From contig JAEHOE010000003.1 of NCBI GenBank assembly GCA_016858145.1, forward strand, positions 1,922,001 to 1,986,000: 64,000 nt of DNA. Reading direction: 5' to 3'. A program made the position numbers and the translations under genes. The DNA comes from Edaphochlamys debaryana. Taxonomy: Eukaryota; Chlorophyta; Chlorophyceae; Chlamydomonadales. The notes beneath the pieces were generated by a model. That model was given only the letters and a program-made list of their open reading frames with translations. It was not told the DNA's origin and made no database searches. Each line of letters begins with the position of its first letter. Within the stretch, counting starts at the first letter, position 1. Positions 1 through 11,600 of this stretch are shown piece after piece.

Positions 1-957
1 TGCGCCGCCGCCAGACGCCACACCCACAACCCTGCTCCCGGTCCGCCAAGGCCAGAAAGCTGCACCGTCCGCCCAGCGCCGTGCTGACAGTGTCATGGAG
101 TCATCGGGAGCTCGGCTGGAAGACGGGCCGCTGCCGCCAGCAGCCGCACCAGCACCGCCAGTGACAGCCGCCCCAGTCACCGTCGACGCCGGCAGAGCGA
201 CGTCGACGGCACTCCCAACGCCAAAGGCCTCTAACAGGAGTGCCTCACAGCCGCCGCTTGCTTCGTTGGGAGCAGCTAGCATGTTCGGGGCAGTGCCGGC
301 CGCACTGGGGCCGGAACCGGCGCTTGGGGAGGCGGCAGCGCTGGTATAAGTAGCGCCGGCAGCCGTGTCGGGGCCGGCGCCCGCGTTGGGTGGGCAGCAG
401 CGCCACCCCTCGCCTCAGGTCCTGCTATACGGTGGCTTTGGGATTCTGTAAAAGTGGATCAGCAGGAGTCGGCATCGTTGGTCCCGCCCCCGCCGGCTTG
501 CCGTTTCCGGCGCCGCTGTTTGGGAGGGGCCATGCGGCAGCAAGGTCAGCGGCGGGACTCTCCGCTCTCCGCTCTTGGGCTGTGAACCTGAGGCTCCCCC
601 AAATGCTCACCTTGCTACCAGTGACCTCCGCCCCCGGCAGCTCGGCTGACAGGTCAGCCCCGGCGCGCGCGGGTGGGGTCAACCGGGCGGGGCACGACTT
701 CCCAACGTTGGGCGCCCGACAGCAGCGCCCGCGAACGCGTGGTCATGGCCGTGAGTAGTAATTTGACACACAGGCGAGGTCGTTGACGGGGGGGTTGGGG
801 GAGGGTCATGTTGGCAAGTGGGTGAACCCGCGGGGGCAGTCGCGTCAGGCAAGTGGGCGAACCCGCGGGGCAGCAGTCCTATCCCCGGAACCATGAGTAT
901 ATGTAGAGCCCGAGTTGTGCACTTCCGTCACTTCCCCTTTCCCTTCCGTTCACCAAA
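1..957. other. Upstream region, no gene assigned
   Basis: I see no spliced gene I can defend here. Open frames on both strands (for example 95-349 + and 425-682 -) are Ala/Pro-rich and lack conserved features, so the stretch may hold the edge of an unseen gene plus the promoter of the gene starting at 958. An imperfect direct repeat of about 26 bp, with the core AAGTGGGYGAACCCGCGGGG, occurs at about 813-838 and 849-875, which is 36 bp apart. A TATATG stretch lies near 898, about 60 bp before the ATG. Confidence 0.5.
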
Positions 958-2509
958 ATGTCGCAACACCAGCTCCACACGGGCCAAACCACCATCAGCG
1001 GCATCCCGCACAACGATTCCGTGCACAACCTCCTCGCTGACCAGGGCGCCACCGTGTATGGCAACTCCGCCGCAACCTCCAAGCTCAACATCTTCGGCAA
1101 GGGCAAGGCACTCTCCAGCTGGGCCACCGCCAAGGCCAAGGCCTGCCTCCGCGATGTGCACGCGGCCCTCGTCGTCGCCGCGATAGTGGCCATCATCGAC
1201 ACCATCAAGGCTACTGGTGGTCAGTGGTCCAAGCTGTGCCTCCGCGGCAACGAGCGCGTCAAGCGTGGCGACGCATTGTCGACCCTCCATAACGACGGCG
1301 CATACCAGGTGAGCTTGAAGTTATTATGTACTTATGTAGCTATTGTAGTTTGTGCCCTAGCTCTTGCTTTGCAGTCCCGGGTCGCATCAAAGTGTACGGG
1401 TCACGTCACACCGGCCTTTCCCTCCCGTGCATCCGTACAGGGCAACCCGTGGCACTTCCTGTTCAATATCGGCTGCACCGCCATTGACCTCCTCTGCGCC
1501 GACGGCGCAGGAGGTTTCGTGAAGCATATGCTCATGCCCGGCGCCTTCCTGATATCCTCCAAGGTGGGGACTGGGGACTGGGGACTGGGGACTGGGGACT
1601 GGGGACTGGGGACTGGGGACTGGGGACTGGGGACTGGGGACTGGGGACTGGGGACTGGGGACTGGGGACTGGGGACTGGGGACTTCACTTGCCTGCTCCC
1701 CTCCTCCCACCCTCCCCCAGGCGTGGTTTGTTAGCCACAGGCACAAGGCAGTCGGTGCTGGGAATGGCAGCTCACTCCGCATCATTGGCATCTTCTATCC
1801 GGCGCCTGGCATGCCAGTTCAGCCGTCCGCCGAGATGACGATCAAGCTGGCGTCGCTGTTCAGCAGCACGTACGAAGCAGGCCCTCGGACGGCGACCGAG
1901 TTCCTCGTCATCTTCCCCGGGCTGTCACGTGACGTGGCAGCCAGCCGTCGCCCGCCCCTCCTTCCCGCGCCCACCTATGGTTATGATACCCTCGAGGCCT
2001 GGCTCGCCACCTCCACCCCCGAGCAGCGGTCTGAGCGCTCCCGCAAGGCCGTCGCCACCCGGCTCGCCACCTCCACCCCCGAGCAGCGGTCCGCCAACGC
2101 CCGCGAGGCCTGGGAGGCCATGGAGGAGCGCGGCAACGGCCTGCCCGCCTACATGGCCGGCTTCACACCCGAGCAGTGGTCTGAGCGCACGGCCAGGAGC
2201 TATCAGACTCTGGCGGAGGAGGGACGAGGCCTGCCCGCCTACATGGCCGCCGCCACCCCCGACCAGCGGTCCACCAACGCCCGCAAGGCCTGGGAGACCC
2301 AGGAGAAGCGCGGCAACGGCCTGGTCGCCGCCACCCCCGAGCAGCTGTCCAAGGCTTATCTGAAGCGGCGCCTGGGCATGTGCCAGTGCGGAAAGTGCAA
2401 GAGGTGCTGGGACCGCGCCAGTGCCACCAGATGCCGGGCGGCCAAGAAGGCTGCGGCCAAGGCTGTGGTGGGGACGGTGGTGGAGGTGGTGGACCTCGCT
2501 GAGGACTGA
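958..2509 (+). CDS. Unidentified protein with TPEQ repeats and Cys-rich tail
   Basis: The model is join(958..1308, 1441..1563, 1721..2509), giving 420 aa; it is closed and both introns are GT-AG. The ATG is preceded by CAAA. I do not recognise a family. The first half is not repetitive and has one hydrophobic segment (AALVVAAIVAIIDTI, about residues 63-77). From about residue 230 there are five degenerate units built on TPEQRS, NARxAWE and GNGLPAYMA. The tail carries the cluster CQCGKCKRC followed by a basic stretch, which resembles a small zinc-binding or DNA-binding tail; that is inference. A TGTAA poly(A) signal follows at 2675. Reading straight through the introns gives longer open frames, but the second intron (1564-1720) is a minisatellite and its length is not a multiple of three. 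Confidence 0.75.
1565..1684 (+). repeat. GGGGACT minisatellite inside an intron
   Basis: About 17 near-perfect tandem copies of the 7-bp unit GGGGACT fill most of the 157-bp second intron of the gene at 958-2509. The GT donor is at 1564 and the AG acceptor ends at 1720. Every unit carries a G4 run on the sense strand, so the transcript could form G-quadruplexes. The tract is open in several frames on both strands, which produces false repeated-peptide ORFs. Confidence 0.95.
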
Positions 2510-2674
2510 GGTCGCTGCCGTTGCGGTGCATTGAAAGGGTCCGACAGGAGCGCATGTCGGTCGGTGATTGGAGCCAGCCTCGCGAGAACCGCGCAGGCCT
2601 CAGGCGCTTTGCTCTCAAGCTGCAATAGAAGATAGCTGTTCGCTGCGGTCCAGCAGATGGTCAGCACGCGCTAC

Positions 2675-2679
2675 TGTAA
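2675..2679 (+). terminator. TGTAA poly(A) signal of the 958-2509 gene
   Basis: TGTAA, the usual volvocine polyadenylation signal, lies 166 bp after the stop codon. It is the first copy I see downstream of this gene. Confidence 0.65.
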
Positions 2680-3359
2680 GCATTTGTGTCACTTGACTTG
2701 ACCCGTAAGGACAAGGTCTATACAGCCAGCGCGAGAGCAGTGTTACGTGCAAAAGAATGCAGTATGGAGCTCAGCGGCAGCTGCGGAGCCGTGCGGAGCA
2801 CCCATCACGCTCCGCGCATCGCATGCGGAGGATAACGCCGGCCCCTCCTTCCCTGCGCAGACCCTCAGCCCAAGAGCCTCGATCACGCACTGCATACGGT
2901 GGGGTGGCGACGGGTGGCGGTCTGCCACAGCCACCCCCTCTTGCGCTTCTCCTGGCCATGTTGCTGCCCAGCGCCCCCCCTTCCTCCCTCCCTCGCTTGG
3001 CTCTCCTCTGCAGTGCACTCACACTCGCTTTGCTGTCCTGCCCTGCGAAGCCCGTGTTCGCCCTTGTCGCCCCGTGCCTCCTAAAGCTGTTCGGCCCCCA
3101 CGCCCCCACGCCCCCACACGCATTGCTGGCACCCTGCCTTCTCTCGCGTTGCGGCAGCGGCTACGCCGACGCGCTCAGCTGCATCCCCCTTCGTCGTCGT
3201 CCGGACTACGCTGCACGGCCCCTGCGAGCACAGAAGCCCCCACACCCACGCGCGTCTCAAGAGGCCCAGGGGCTGTCGGAGAGTGCCCGCCCCTTCACCT
3301 CCTTCGCCCCCACCTTGGCTCAGAAGCACGCATTCCTTCAAGACAACACTTTGGGGGCG
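2680..3359. other. Tail-to-tail intergenic region
   Basis: This region lies between the 3' ends of two convergent genes. Long open frames exist on the plus strand (2747-3826 and 2757-3464), but their translations are His/Pro/Ser-rich with no conserved pattern and overlap the 3' UTR of the minus-strand gene. I see no gene here. Confidence 0.55.
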
Positions 3360-3364
3360 TTACA
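3360..3364 (-). terminator. TGTAA poly(A) signal of the 3867-5220 gene
   Basis: TTACA on the plus strand is TGTAA on the minus strand. It lies 503 bp past the stop codon of the DUF2306-like gene, a normal distance for the long 3' UTRs of these algae. Confidence 0.5.
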
Positions 3365-3866
3365 ATTAGCACGTCCCAGCCCCTGCCACACACTCAGGCA
3401 CACATATGCCAGTCGGATGGTGATATGCATCTCTCGTATCCTGCCGATCCAAAGGGGCCGGTAGGATATCCGTCTCTCGTCGACAACTTGGCTCACTCAG
3501 CATGCATGCACACTCAGGCACTCACTCGACTTCTAGTCCCACCAAGCTGGCCCAGCCCACTCCATGCGGGCAGACCGTGGTCCTTCTCAGATCTCAGTTG
3601 CACGGGACTCACTCTCATCAGTCTCATGTCAGGACCAGCGCCTCATCCCGCCCACACCGGCATGCTACAAGCCAAGCCATCAGGACCGGCCCCAAAACTA
3701 ACGTGTTCAGTCCAACAGTCCGCAGTTCCCAGTTGGGCAGACCCTAAGGCGCAGGGCACCTCATCACTGTCCGGTCCTGGCCATTCCCAGTATGGCAGGG
3801 GTAGGCTCAGCCTGCTCAGCCGCTGAACTGTACACTCCTTGCCCCCGGCTGGCCGTCCGACGCCCC

Positions 3867-5220
3867 TCACTCTGCCTTGCCCTTCCCCTCTACGGCCCCC
3901 GCCACCGCCCCGCCCTGCCCCTCCACGCCAGGCTTCCGCAGGTAGCTCCGTGCCGTCCGCACGTACACCTCCCCTGCCACCAAGGAGGAGACTATCGACA
4001 CCGTCGCCGCCGCCGCGAACAGGTCGTGTCGCGCCTTGACGCTCCACGTCACCCCGGCCGCCGCCGCCGCCATCGCCACGATCGACAGCAGCAGCCGCTG
4101 CACCACGACCCAGATGCCGGATGCGATGTGCCGTACGGCCCACGTGGCGTGCTTGTCGTACCGCCGGCTCCGCGCCGCCGCAACCGCCGCGAGTGCGGTC
4201 CACATGAACCAGACCATGAGCAACCGCAGCACCAGCAACCCGCTTGGTGACGGTGGGACTTTGACTCGCTCGCCCGCCTCGTCCAGCTGCTCCGTGCCGT
4301 CGAACTGGAAGGCCGTGACCAGGCCTCGACGCTCCATCAACACATAGCCAGCGGTCATGAGCGGCGCTGACCCCAGCAGCATCACGCGCCCCGCCCAGCG
4401 GTGCAGCGTGGGCCTCGAGGTGCGGAGCGAGGGTGTCAGCTGCGACGCAGCGCAGAGGGCCCACACGCCCGAGGGAAGAGTGTGTGTGAGCTTCACGGCC
4501 GGGTGCGGACCGTACTTCGTGGTGATATCGATAGGCGTGGGCACGAACGGAAGCTCGGAGATTGCCAGCAGCCGCTCATGCCAGCCGGGCACGAACCCAT
4601 CCCTGCCGAGGGGTGAAGGGGCAGGGGAGGTATAGGGGGTCAGCATGGCGCATTGGCAGAGGTGGGAGCGTTGGGGGCGGGGGGGGCGGGGGCAGGGCCG
4701 GGGGCGGGTTTGGGGCGGGTGTGCCTCGGCCAGAATTGAGATTGAGTGAATTTGCAGGGGTGAAAGGGCACGGGAGGTAAAGGGGAGGGAGGGAAGGAGA
4801 GGGTGTCTGAATTTCCAATTCGTTTGGGTCAGGGGGCGCGGGGGGGCGGGGGCCGAAGTGGGTGGGTGGGCAGGGGAGAGGGGTCAGCTGGCGGCCTGGC
4901 GGGGTCCCCGCAAGGCGAGGGGTTGAGAGCGCGGGGGGCGCAGGGAGGTGGGCGACGGCTATGAGTGACGCCGCTCAGGTAAGCAGGAGGGTTGGGGGTG
5001 TGCGCGACACGTCGGGGAGGTGCAGTCCTGAGCGCCCGCGTGGCTGCACCACACGTTCGAGGCCCACCCCGAGGGCCCACCGGGCTTCCAACACCAGGCT
5101 TCCAACAAGGTTCACTTACAGCCACGTCGCCGGAGATATGAAGACAAAGGTCACCATCCACAGTAGCAGATACGCGGACCATTTCTCCAGCTGCGGGCGG
5201 CCCTGAGGCTTGGACAGCAT
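3867..5220 (-). CDS. DUF2306-like multi-pass membrane protein
   Basis: The model is complement(join(3867..4602, 5120..5220)), giving 278 aa. It is closed, and the intron has a GTAAGT donor and a CAG acceptor. The first exon, MLSKPQGRPQLEKW, leads straight into a hydrophobic segment (YLLLWMVTFVFISPATWL). The second exon has the pattern LHRWAGRVMLL, typical of DUF2306 predicted membrane proteins, in which a His followed by Trp and GR opens a membrane helix. At least three further hydrophobic segments follow (LLVLRLLMVWFMWTALAAV, GIWVVVQRLLLSIVAMAAAA, LFAAAATVSIVSSLVAG). The C-terminus is Gly/Lys-rich. The biochemical role is unknown for the family; the DUF2306 assignment is by memory of its His-x-Trp-x-GR signature. 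It is divergent from the SNF2 gene, with 404 bp between start codons. Confidence 0.8.
4670..4710 (+). repeat. G-run tract in intron
   Basis: Dense G runs (GGGGGCGGGGGGGGCGGGG type) sit inside the single intron (4603-5119) of the minus-strand membrane-protein gene. They are therefore C-runs in its transcript but could form a G-quadruplex on the plus strand of the DNA. Confidence 0.6.
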
Positions 5221-5624
5221 GTTCTGTCCTCCTTGTTCTCGTCTAGCGTCTACTTGTTTCGCCAACCCATTAAAGCGTAGAGGATTGAGCTGTTGCGTGC
5301 TTTGGATTCTCCTCCTTCTTCAGTCGAGCTGCCGCTACCAACATAAATCGTCGAGGATTGCTCTTCTCAGGGGCCGCAGCGGCTATTGCGCTGTGTGTGC
5401 GTGTCCACTATACTGTAATGTGCTATGCAGTGCAATCAGGGCTCGAGGACGCTGCATGAGAGCGGTCCGCCGTGCGGTGCGTGCCAAGGCGTTGGTGCCA
5501 AGCGCAGAGCGCCAGAACCCTCGCTGACAGCTCTCCCGAGCATGCACATATTGCGACACATGATGGGGGCTACCGGAAGGGCTAGAGCCTAGGCTGGACT
5601 GCGTTGCGGCCTCGGCGCAGCGCC
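5221..5624. promoter_or_regulatory. Head-to-head intergenic region
   Basis: These 404 bp separate the start codons of the DUF2306-like gene (minus) and the SNF2 gene (plus), so both promoters must lie here. It is visibly more AT-rich than its surroundings. I could not identify a convincing TATA box. Confidence 0.5.
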
Positions 5625-8600
5625 ATGGAAACTTTCTTTGCGCGCTTCCTTGGCGAAATCCAGACTTTTCAGGACAGCGCTGTGCGCCTCGCGACGCTTC
5701 TGACATCCAACCCTGACCTGCTCTCGGCCTTGGGGGAACTCGAGTGCATCGTCCGCACGCGGCCAGACCTTGTACCGGACCTCGTAAGCTATGCCAAACA
5801 ACGGATCGAAGACGAGGCTGGAGCGGCGGGCACGGCAGCTGGCGCAGCTGTGCCCAGAGATGCAGGTGGCGCGGATTTGCCGGCCGAGGTCGCAGCGGCT
5901 GCGGTAGGCCAGCAGCACGCCGGCCAGCAGGCGGATGCGTCACCAGTGCCGACTGTTGTGCCGGCTGCGAGCCTTGGAGGCGACGACAGGGGGCCACAGC
6001 TGGCCGCCCCCGCCGACCCTGTACAGCACGCAACAGCTGCTGCCCCATCTGCCGGTCCGCTGACCGGCTCAAATGCTGGAGCAGCGGACGCCACAGCACC
6101 GGCTGCTGGTCTGCCCGGAACAAGCGGCGCAGCGGGCGTGGGTCCAAGCGGGGGACCAGCAGGTCAGGGCAGCGGTCCGGGGCCCACGGCTGGCGCCCCT
6201 CTGCCACCCGCCGATGCCGCTGCCCCGCAGCCGGGCGGGCGCCCGCCCCAACAGACCCCCAGCCGCGGCCGCGGCGCAGCAGGCGACGCAGCGGTCGGGG
6301 AAGATGAGGCTTTCCACTCGCAGGAGAGCTGGGTCAGCTGCGGGGATGCCGAGCAGCTGGAGCTGCAGCTGGACATGGACGTGGACATGGACGCCTCCGC
6401 CCCGAGCGGCCGCGAGTCGCCTGCACCAACACCTGCTGCTACAGCCGCAGACAACGCTGGCCGCGGTGCTGAGGCCGACAAGGCTGCGGCTGGAGGCGCG
6501 GGGTCCGGGTCTGCGGGGCCTTCTGGAGCCGCTCCAGCAGCCGGTGCGCCGGCCACGGCAGGAGCGGCGGGGGCTGCTGCCGCAGGCACCGCCGACGCTG
6601 GGCGCACAGGTGCCGCAGGGCCCAGCAGACAGCCGGCGGCAGGTCCGGTAGCAGCCGCAGCAGCGAAGGCTGGAGAGGCGGCCAGGGATCAGGGCTCGGA
6701 GGGCGAGGACGACGAGGTTGTGATGGAGGAGGGCGGTGAGGACGACGACGAGGAGGAGGAGGAAGGGGAGGAGGACGAGGAGGGGCAAGATGAAAACGAC
6801 CCGTCGCCGGACGACACCTGGTACTTCTACGGTGCGTGGGGCCTGGGGGGTTCTGGGGCCCGAGCGGAAGGCAGCCAGGGAAGCATGCTTGGGGTTGAGG
6901 CAACGACAAAACGTGGCATTCCTCCAGCTTCTGCTCTCCCCACCAAACCCTCTGTCCGCCCTCCTTGCCCCCAGGCCACCCCGTCCGGGGCATGAGCGCC
7001 AACTGGCCGGGGCTGACCAAAGAGATGCGCGAAGGGTGAGAGCGCTGGGGCATTGGGGCAGCAGTGGATGTAACTGCCCGGCCTCATGCAGTCATGGCCC
7101 CTACCCACCGGCGTCGTGTGGTCCCTGCATGTCCACCTGTGCCACCCCTCCCCCCCAGCTGGTGCAACGAGTTCCGTGCGCGGGTCAAGACCACGGCCTT
7201 GGATGGATCCGTCACCTTCACCCCTGCACACAAGGAGACGCGCAGGTGGGTGGCTAGCTCAGGCTAGCTCCGAGTCAACATGGCACACTGGGGCTTCATT
7301 CTGGTCCTAGTAGCAAAGCGACACGCGGGGATTTGTTGTTTCCGGGCTGGACGCCTGGACCCACCCTGACACGGGTTCAGCTGATGGAGAGCCCACCCGT
7401 TTGCCTTTCTCTTTGGTCTCCTCCCGTTGCCATCCAGGGAGCTGCTCAAGGCCTTCCTACGCCCCATCCCCGGGGGACCCCTCGACGCCGCCGGCCCCTC
7501 CGCGGACGCCGGCGTTGATGAGGAGGTGGAGGAGGAGGCTGCAGCGGCGCGCTTGGCAGCCGCGCGGGCCGGCGGACGGGGTGACCCGGGGCCTGCCGGC
7601 TGGGCTGATGCGGGCATGGACCCTGAGGATGAGGAGTTGGAGGACATGATGTTTACGCAGCAGCTGCGGACCGCAGAGGTGGGAGGGGGAGGGACGGGGA
7701 AGCAGGGTGGAGGAATGGGGTTATCTTCCTGGCTGGGACACGGCCTCTCTTCGCCGCCTGCGCTTCGATGACCAGCGAGCTTCCTGCCAGCTTCCTCCAT
7801 GTCCAGACCGCTTGCACGGTCCTTGCGTCTTCCCCTGATATCAGGAGGAAGAAGAGGTGTTGTCGGAGATGGAGGGGGATCAGGCGACGGAGCCCGCATC
7901 TCCAAGCGGGGAGCAGGCGGCCCCAGGCAGCGACGGCGAGGAGGGCGACGGGCCCGTGGACCGCGCGGCTGTGACGGCGGCCGCAGCCGACCTAGCAGCC
8001 GCTAACATCGCCAGCATTGCGGCGGCAGCGGCGGCGCGTGCTTTGCATGAGTCCGCTACGGCTCAGGATGCGGCTGCTGCCGGTGATGCTGCGGCGGAGG
8101 CCGGCGGTGCTGAGGGTGCGGCGGCCGCAGCCGCCGTGGGCGGGCGGCGCAAGAAGGGCGCCCCCGCCCGGCGTGCGGACGCGGCTGCCGCTGCTGAGGC
8201 CGCGGAGGCTGCCGCGGAGGACCCGGCCTTGGCTGCCCGTGTGGAGGGCATCCTCCGGGCCACGGGCACGGAAGAATCCCTGCTGCCCGCCGCTACACGC
8301 AACCTCGTGAGGGAGCTGGTGGGGCAGATGGGTGAGTGCCGGAGAAGTTGGGGTCCGGGACGTGGACCGGAGCGCGGGCTGGCCGCTGGCGGGTACGGCG
8401 CCAGGTGGGTACGGGCTGGGAGCTCGATGAGTAGACAGCGTAAGAGCGGCAGGCAGATACGAGTCAGTACGCTCAAGGCAAGTCACAATGCATCCTGCTT
8501 GGTGCCCCGCAGGCACGGGCGCGGGCGCCGGGGGCTCTGGCGCTGCCGGGCGCTTGGACCGTGACGCTCTGGCCCGGCTGCTGGCGCGGCTGGGGGCGGA

Positions 8601-11600
8601 GGTGGAGCGGCTGCGTGAGGCGTGGGCGCAGTCCCGGGAGCGACTGGAGCTGAGGGTGGGGCGGGGCGGGGCGTGGAGGGGTATAATATTTGCTGTCTAA
8701 CAACCCTCCTCAGCCCATGACCGTGTCCACCTCCTGACGCATCGCTCAACGCACGCTTCACGCTCCCAACGACCTGAAGGTAGTTGACCCACCAACCCAA
8801 CCTCCTAGGCTTACCACCATCCATCGCTCGACGCACCCCTGTAGGCGCACGCCGTGTCCCACTGGACCGAAGCTCGCCAGCCCGCCGGGGCGGCAGCAAT
8901 CGCCTTTGCGGCCATTGCCTCCGCCTCTCAGGGCGGGGCCGCGGCCAAGCCCTCCACCAAGGCAGACGCGTGGCGGCAGGAGCTGGAGAGGCAGCAGGTG
9001 GGGCGTGGGGCCATAAGCTGAGGTGGAGGGGACACAACTCGGCCATACCAACAACATGCCTTGCCTCCCGCCCCCTCACCTCCCTGGCCCCCACTTCAGG
9101 CTCTGGTCGCTGATGTGTGCCGGGAGGTGGCGGACAAGTACCGAAGCGACGAGGCGGGGCTGGAGCGGGACCTCAAAAAGTGCGTGGGTGGGGCCCAGGA
9201 AGTTAGGAGTCGGTCAGGTCTTCTCCACCGCTGTGCCACCAGCCACGACGTGACTCCTCGCCCCTCTCGTGCCTGCCCTCCCCCCCAGGTACGTGTCCGT
9301 CCTGTCCGTCTACGTGTCCCGATCCGAACAGCTGCGGCTCCTCCTGGCGCTGGCGGGGGGCAGCCGGCAGGAGGCGGCGGAGGCGCAGGCGGAGGCGCGC
9401 GCGGAGCTGCGGACGCAACGGGGCGCCGGTGCCGCTGGCGGAGGCAGCTCCAAGGGCAAGGGCAAGCAGGCGGGCGCCGCTGCGGCCAACGGCGGCCGAA
9501 AGGGGGCCAGCAGTGAAGACGATGAGGAGGAGGAGAGCGAGGCGGATGGGAGTTACGACAGCTCCTTCATTGATGACGATGGCGCTGAGGGGCAGGCGGA
9601 GGAGCTGGCGGCGGATGCGGAGGGGGGTGCCGCCGCCGCTGAGGGCGAGGGGCAGGGCGACGAGGAGGAGGGCTCGCCCGCAGGGCCCAACGCGGCGACG
9701 GGCCTCGCCCCAAACCAGACGGAGGTCCTGCTCGGCTTCCGCGCCCTCGACCGACAGAGGCAGCAGGCGCAGGCGCAGGCTGAAGCAGAGGCCAAGGCGG
9801 GGCAAGCCACGAAGGGGGCAGAGCCCCAGGGCCCCCGCAAGCCGAGGGGCAAGGGCAAGCCCACTCGGGCGCCCGACACAGCCCCAGCGGCAGCCGAGGA
9901 CGCAATGGAGGTGGACGGCGGTGCCGCTGCCCCTGGCCCTGCCGCCGCCGCCACCGATGCCAACGGTGCCGTTGCCATGGAAACTGACGGCAGCGGCGGT
10001 GCAGCGGCCGGCAGCACCGACGGAGAGGATGCCGGCGAGGCGGAGACGGAGGGCGAGGCAGCAAGCCATGAGGGCAGCGAGGACGAGGAGGAGGACGACG
10101 AGGACGATGTGGAGATCACGGGCATGGTGGAGCGCGCGAAGCAGCGTGCGCGTGCGGGCGAGGAGGAGGACGAGGAGGATGGCGTCGGTAGCCACAAGGG
10201 TACCTCATCCGTCCGGCCCGTGCCACTTGTCGCGGAGGCCTTCCGCGTTGGCAGCGCCGTCGACATTGCGCAGCTGCCGACGTCCGCCGCCAAGGCCGCC
10301 AGAGCCAGCCCTGCAGCCGCCGCGGGCCCTGGGACGGGCAGCAGCGACCCGGGGGATCCCGACAAGCGGCGGGAGCCGCCGCGGAACGTGCTGGCGGAGG
10401 CTCGGGAGCGGGCGGGCGAGCCGGCGTTTCGGCTGTGGCAGACGGGGGGTCGGGTCATCGGGGCGTCACGTGCTGGGCGGCGGGGGGTGCGGTACACGGT
10501 GGCAGTGCCGTCGGGGCGGGAGGGTGACGACGACGACGTCCGTGAGGTGGGTCGCCTGGGGTGCGCGTATGGAGGTAGCAGCCTCTGCATCGAGCCTTGT
10601 GCTAATAAGACAATTCGCCCCGCCGCCTGCGCTCCGGCAGGTGCACCCCCGCCTCCTCCGCCCCGCCGCCTTGGGTCAGTCGGGCGCGGCATCCCATGTG
10701 CAGTCGGCGCTGGAAACGGCCGGGATGCCGGTCCTGAAGCGGTGAGCCGGGCCGCTTGTACATTGCTGATTGGTCGCGCTTTGCTTTCTTGCCTTCTTCC
10801 CTAGGCGCTCAGCCACGGAACTGCCCTCTCCTCCCGTTCCCCTCCTCTCCAGCGGCCTCCTCCTGCAGCAGTTCAGGCGCGGCTCCTGGCGCCCCGCCCT
10901 GGTCCTTGCGGCGTCCAAGGACCACACAGCCGCCTCCGGGGGCCGCACCTGGGCGGAGCTGCGCCAGCACCTGCCGCCCGCCCCTCGCAAGGCACCTCCG
11001 CCGAACTCGAACGCGCCTCGGAGCGAAGGCGGCAGCAGCTGGAGTGGCTGGCCATGGGCCAAAGGTGCGAGTGCGTGCATCACCATTGTTGGCAGGCTGG
11101 AAGTTGTGGTATTGTTGGGGACACGCAACGCCGCGCAACAGTACGCAACGACAGCAATGTGATGACAATGCAATAGCCTTGGTTGACCAGCACTTGTAGT
11201 GCGACCAGCACAATGCGGTTGCCTCCATCGCACAAACCCTGTTCCTTAGGTTTCCTCCATTGCCGTTCCCCCAGTGGAGTACAAGCATTGCCCGCCGGTG
11301 CGTAACTTCACGCCAGCGGAGTCCGACCGGCTTCCACCCGCTTGGGCCAACCGCCCTAGAGCTTCAGTGCGTACGGCCGGCCACGTGGCTGACGTACGCG
11401 AGTTCGGAGATGCGTCGTACGTCAACGCCCTGCCGCCGCTGCCGGCTCTAGGTGAGCGGTATGAAGGCATCAGGTCTGAGGGCATTGGCCCTTGGTATCG
11501 AGGCCTGCTGTCAGTGCGTGAGATCAGGCCTGGTTCTCAAGGTCGGAACGGTTCTCTAACTGCAGGTACGACAGATGTGCCGCAGTACGTGACACACGTC

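Noticed and set aside
1565..1684. Possible CRISPR array
   Set aside because: The units are contiguous 7-bp repeats with no spacers. The same reasoning excludes the 42521-42745 repeat.
958..1734. 258-aa open frame including a GTGDWGL repeat peptide
   Set aside because: The repeat peptide is translation of the GGGGACT minisatellite, which sits between a GT donor (1564) and an AG acceptor (1720). Spliced exons give a longer, coherent protein.
2747..3826. 359-aa plus-strand open frame
   Set aside because: It is low complexity, has no conserved pattern or splice context, and overlaps the 3' UTR of the minus-strand gene.
10106..10120. Fourth SUMO-interacting motif (DDVEITG)
   Set aside because: It lacks a run of three hydrophobic residues in four, so it does not meet the SIM pattern met by the other three.
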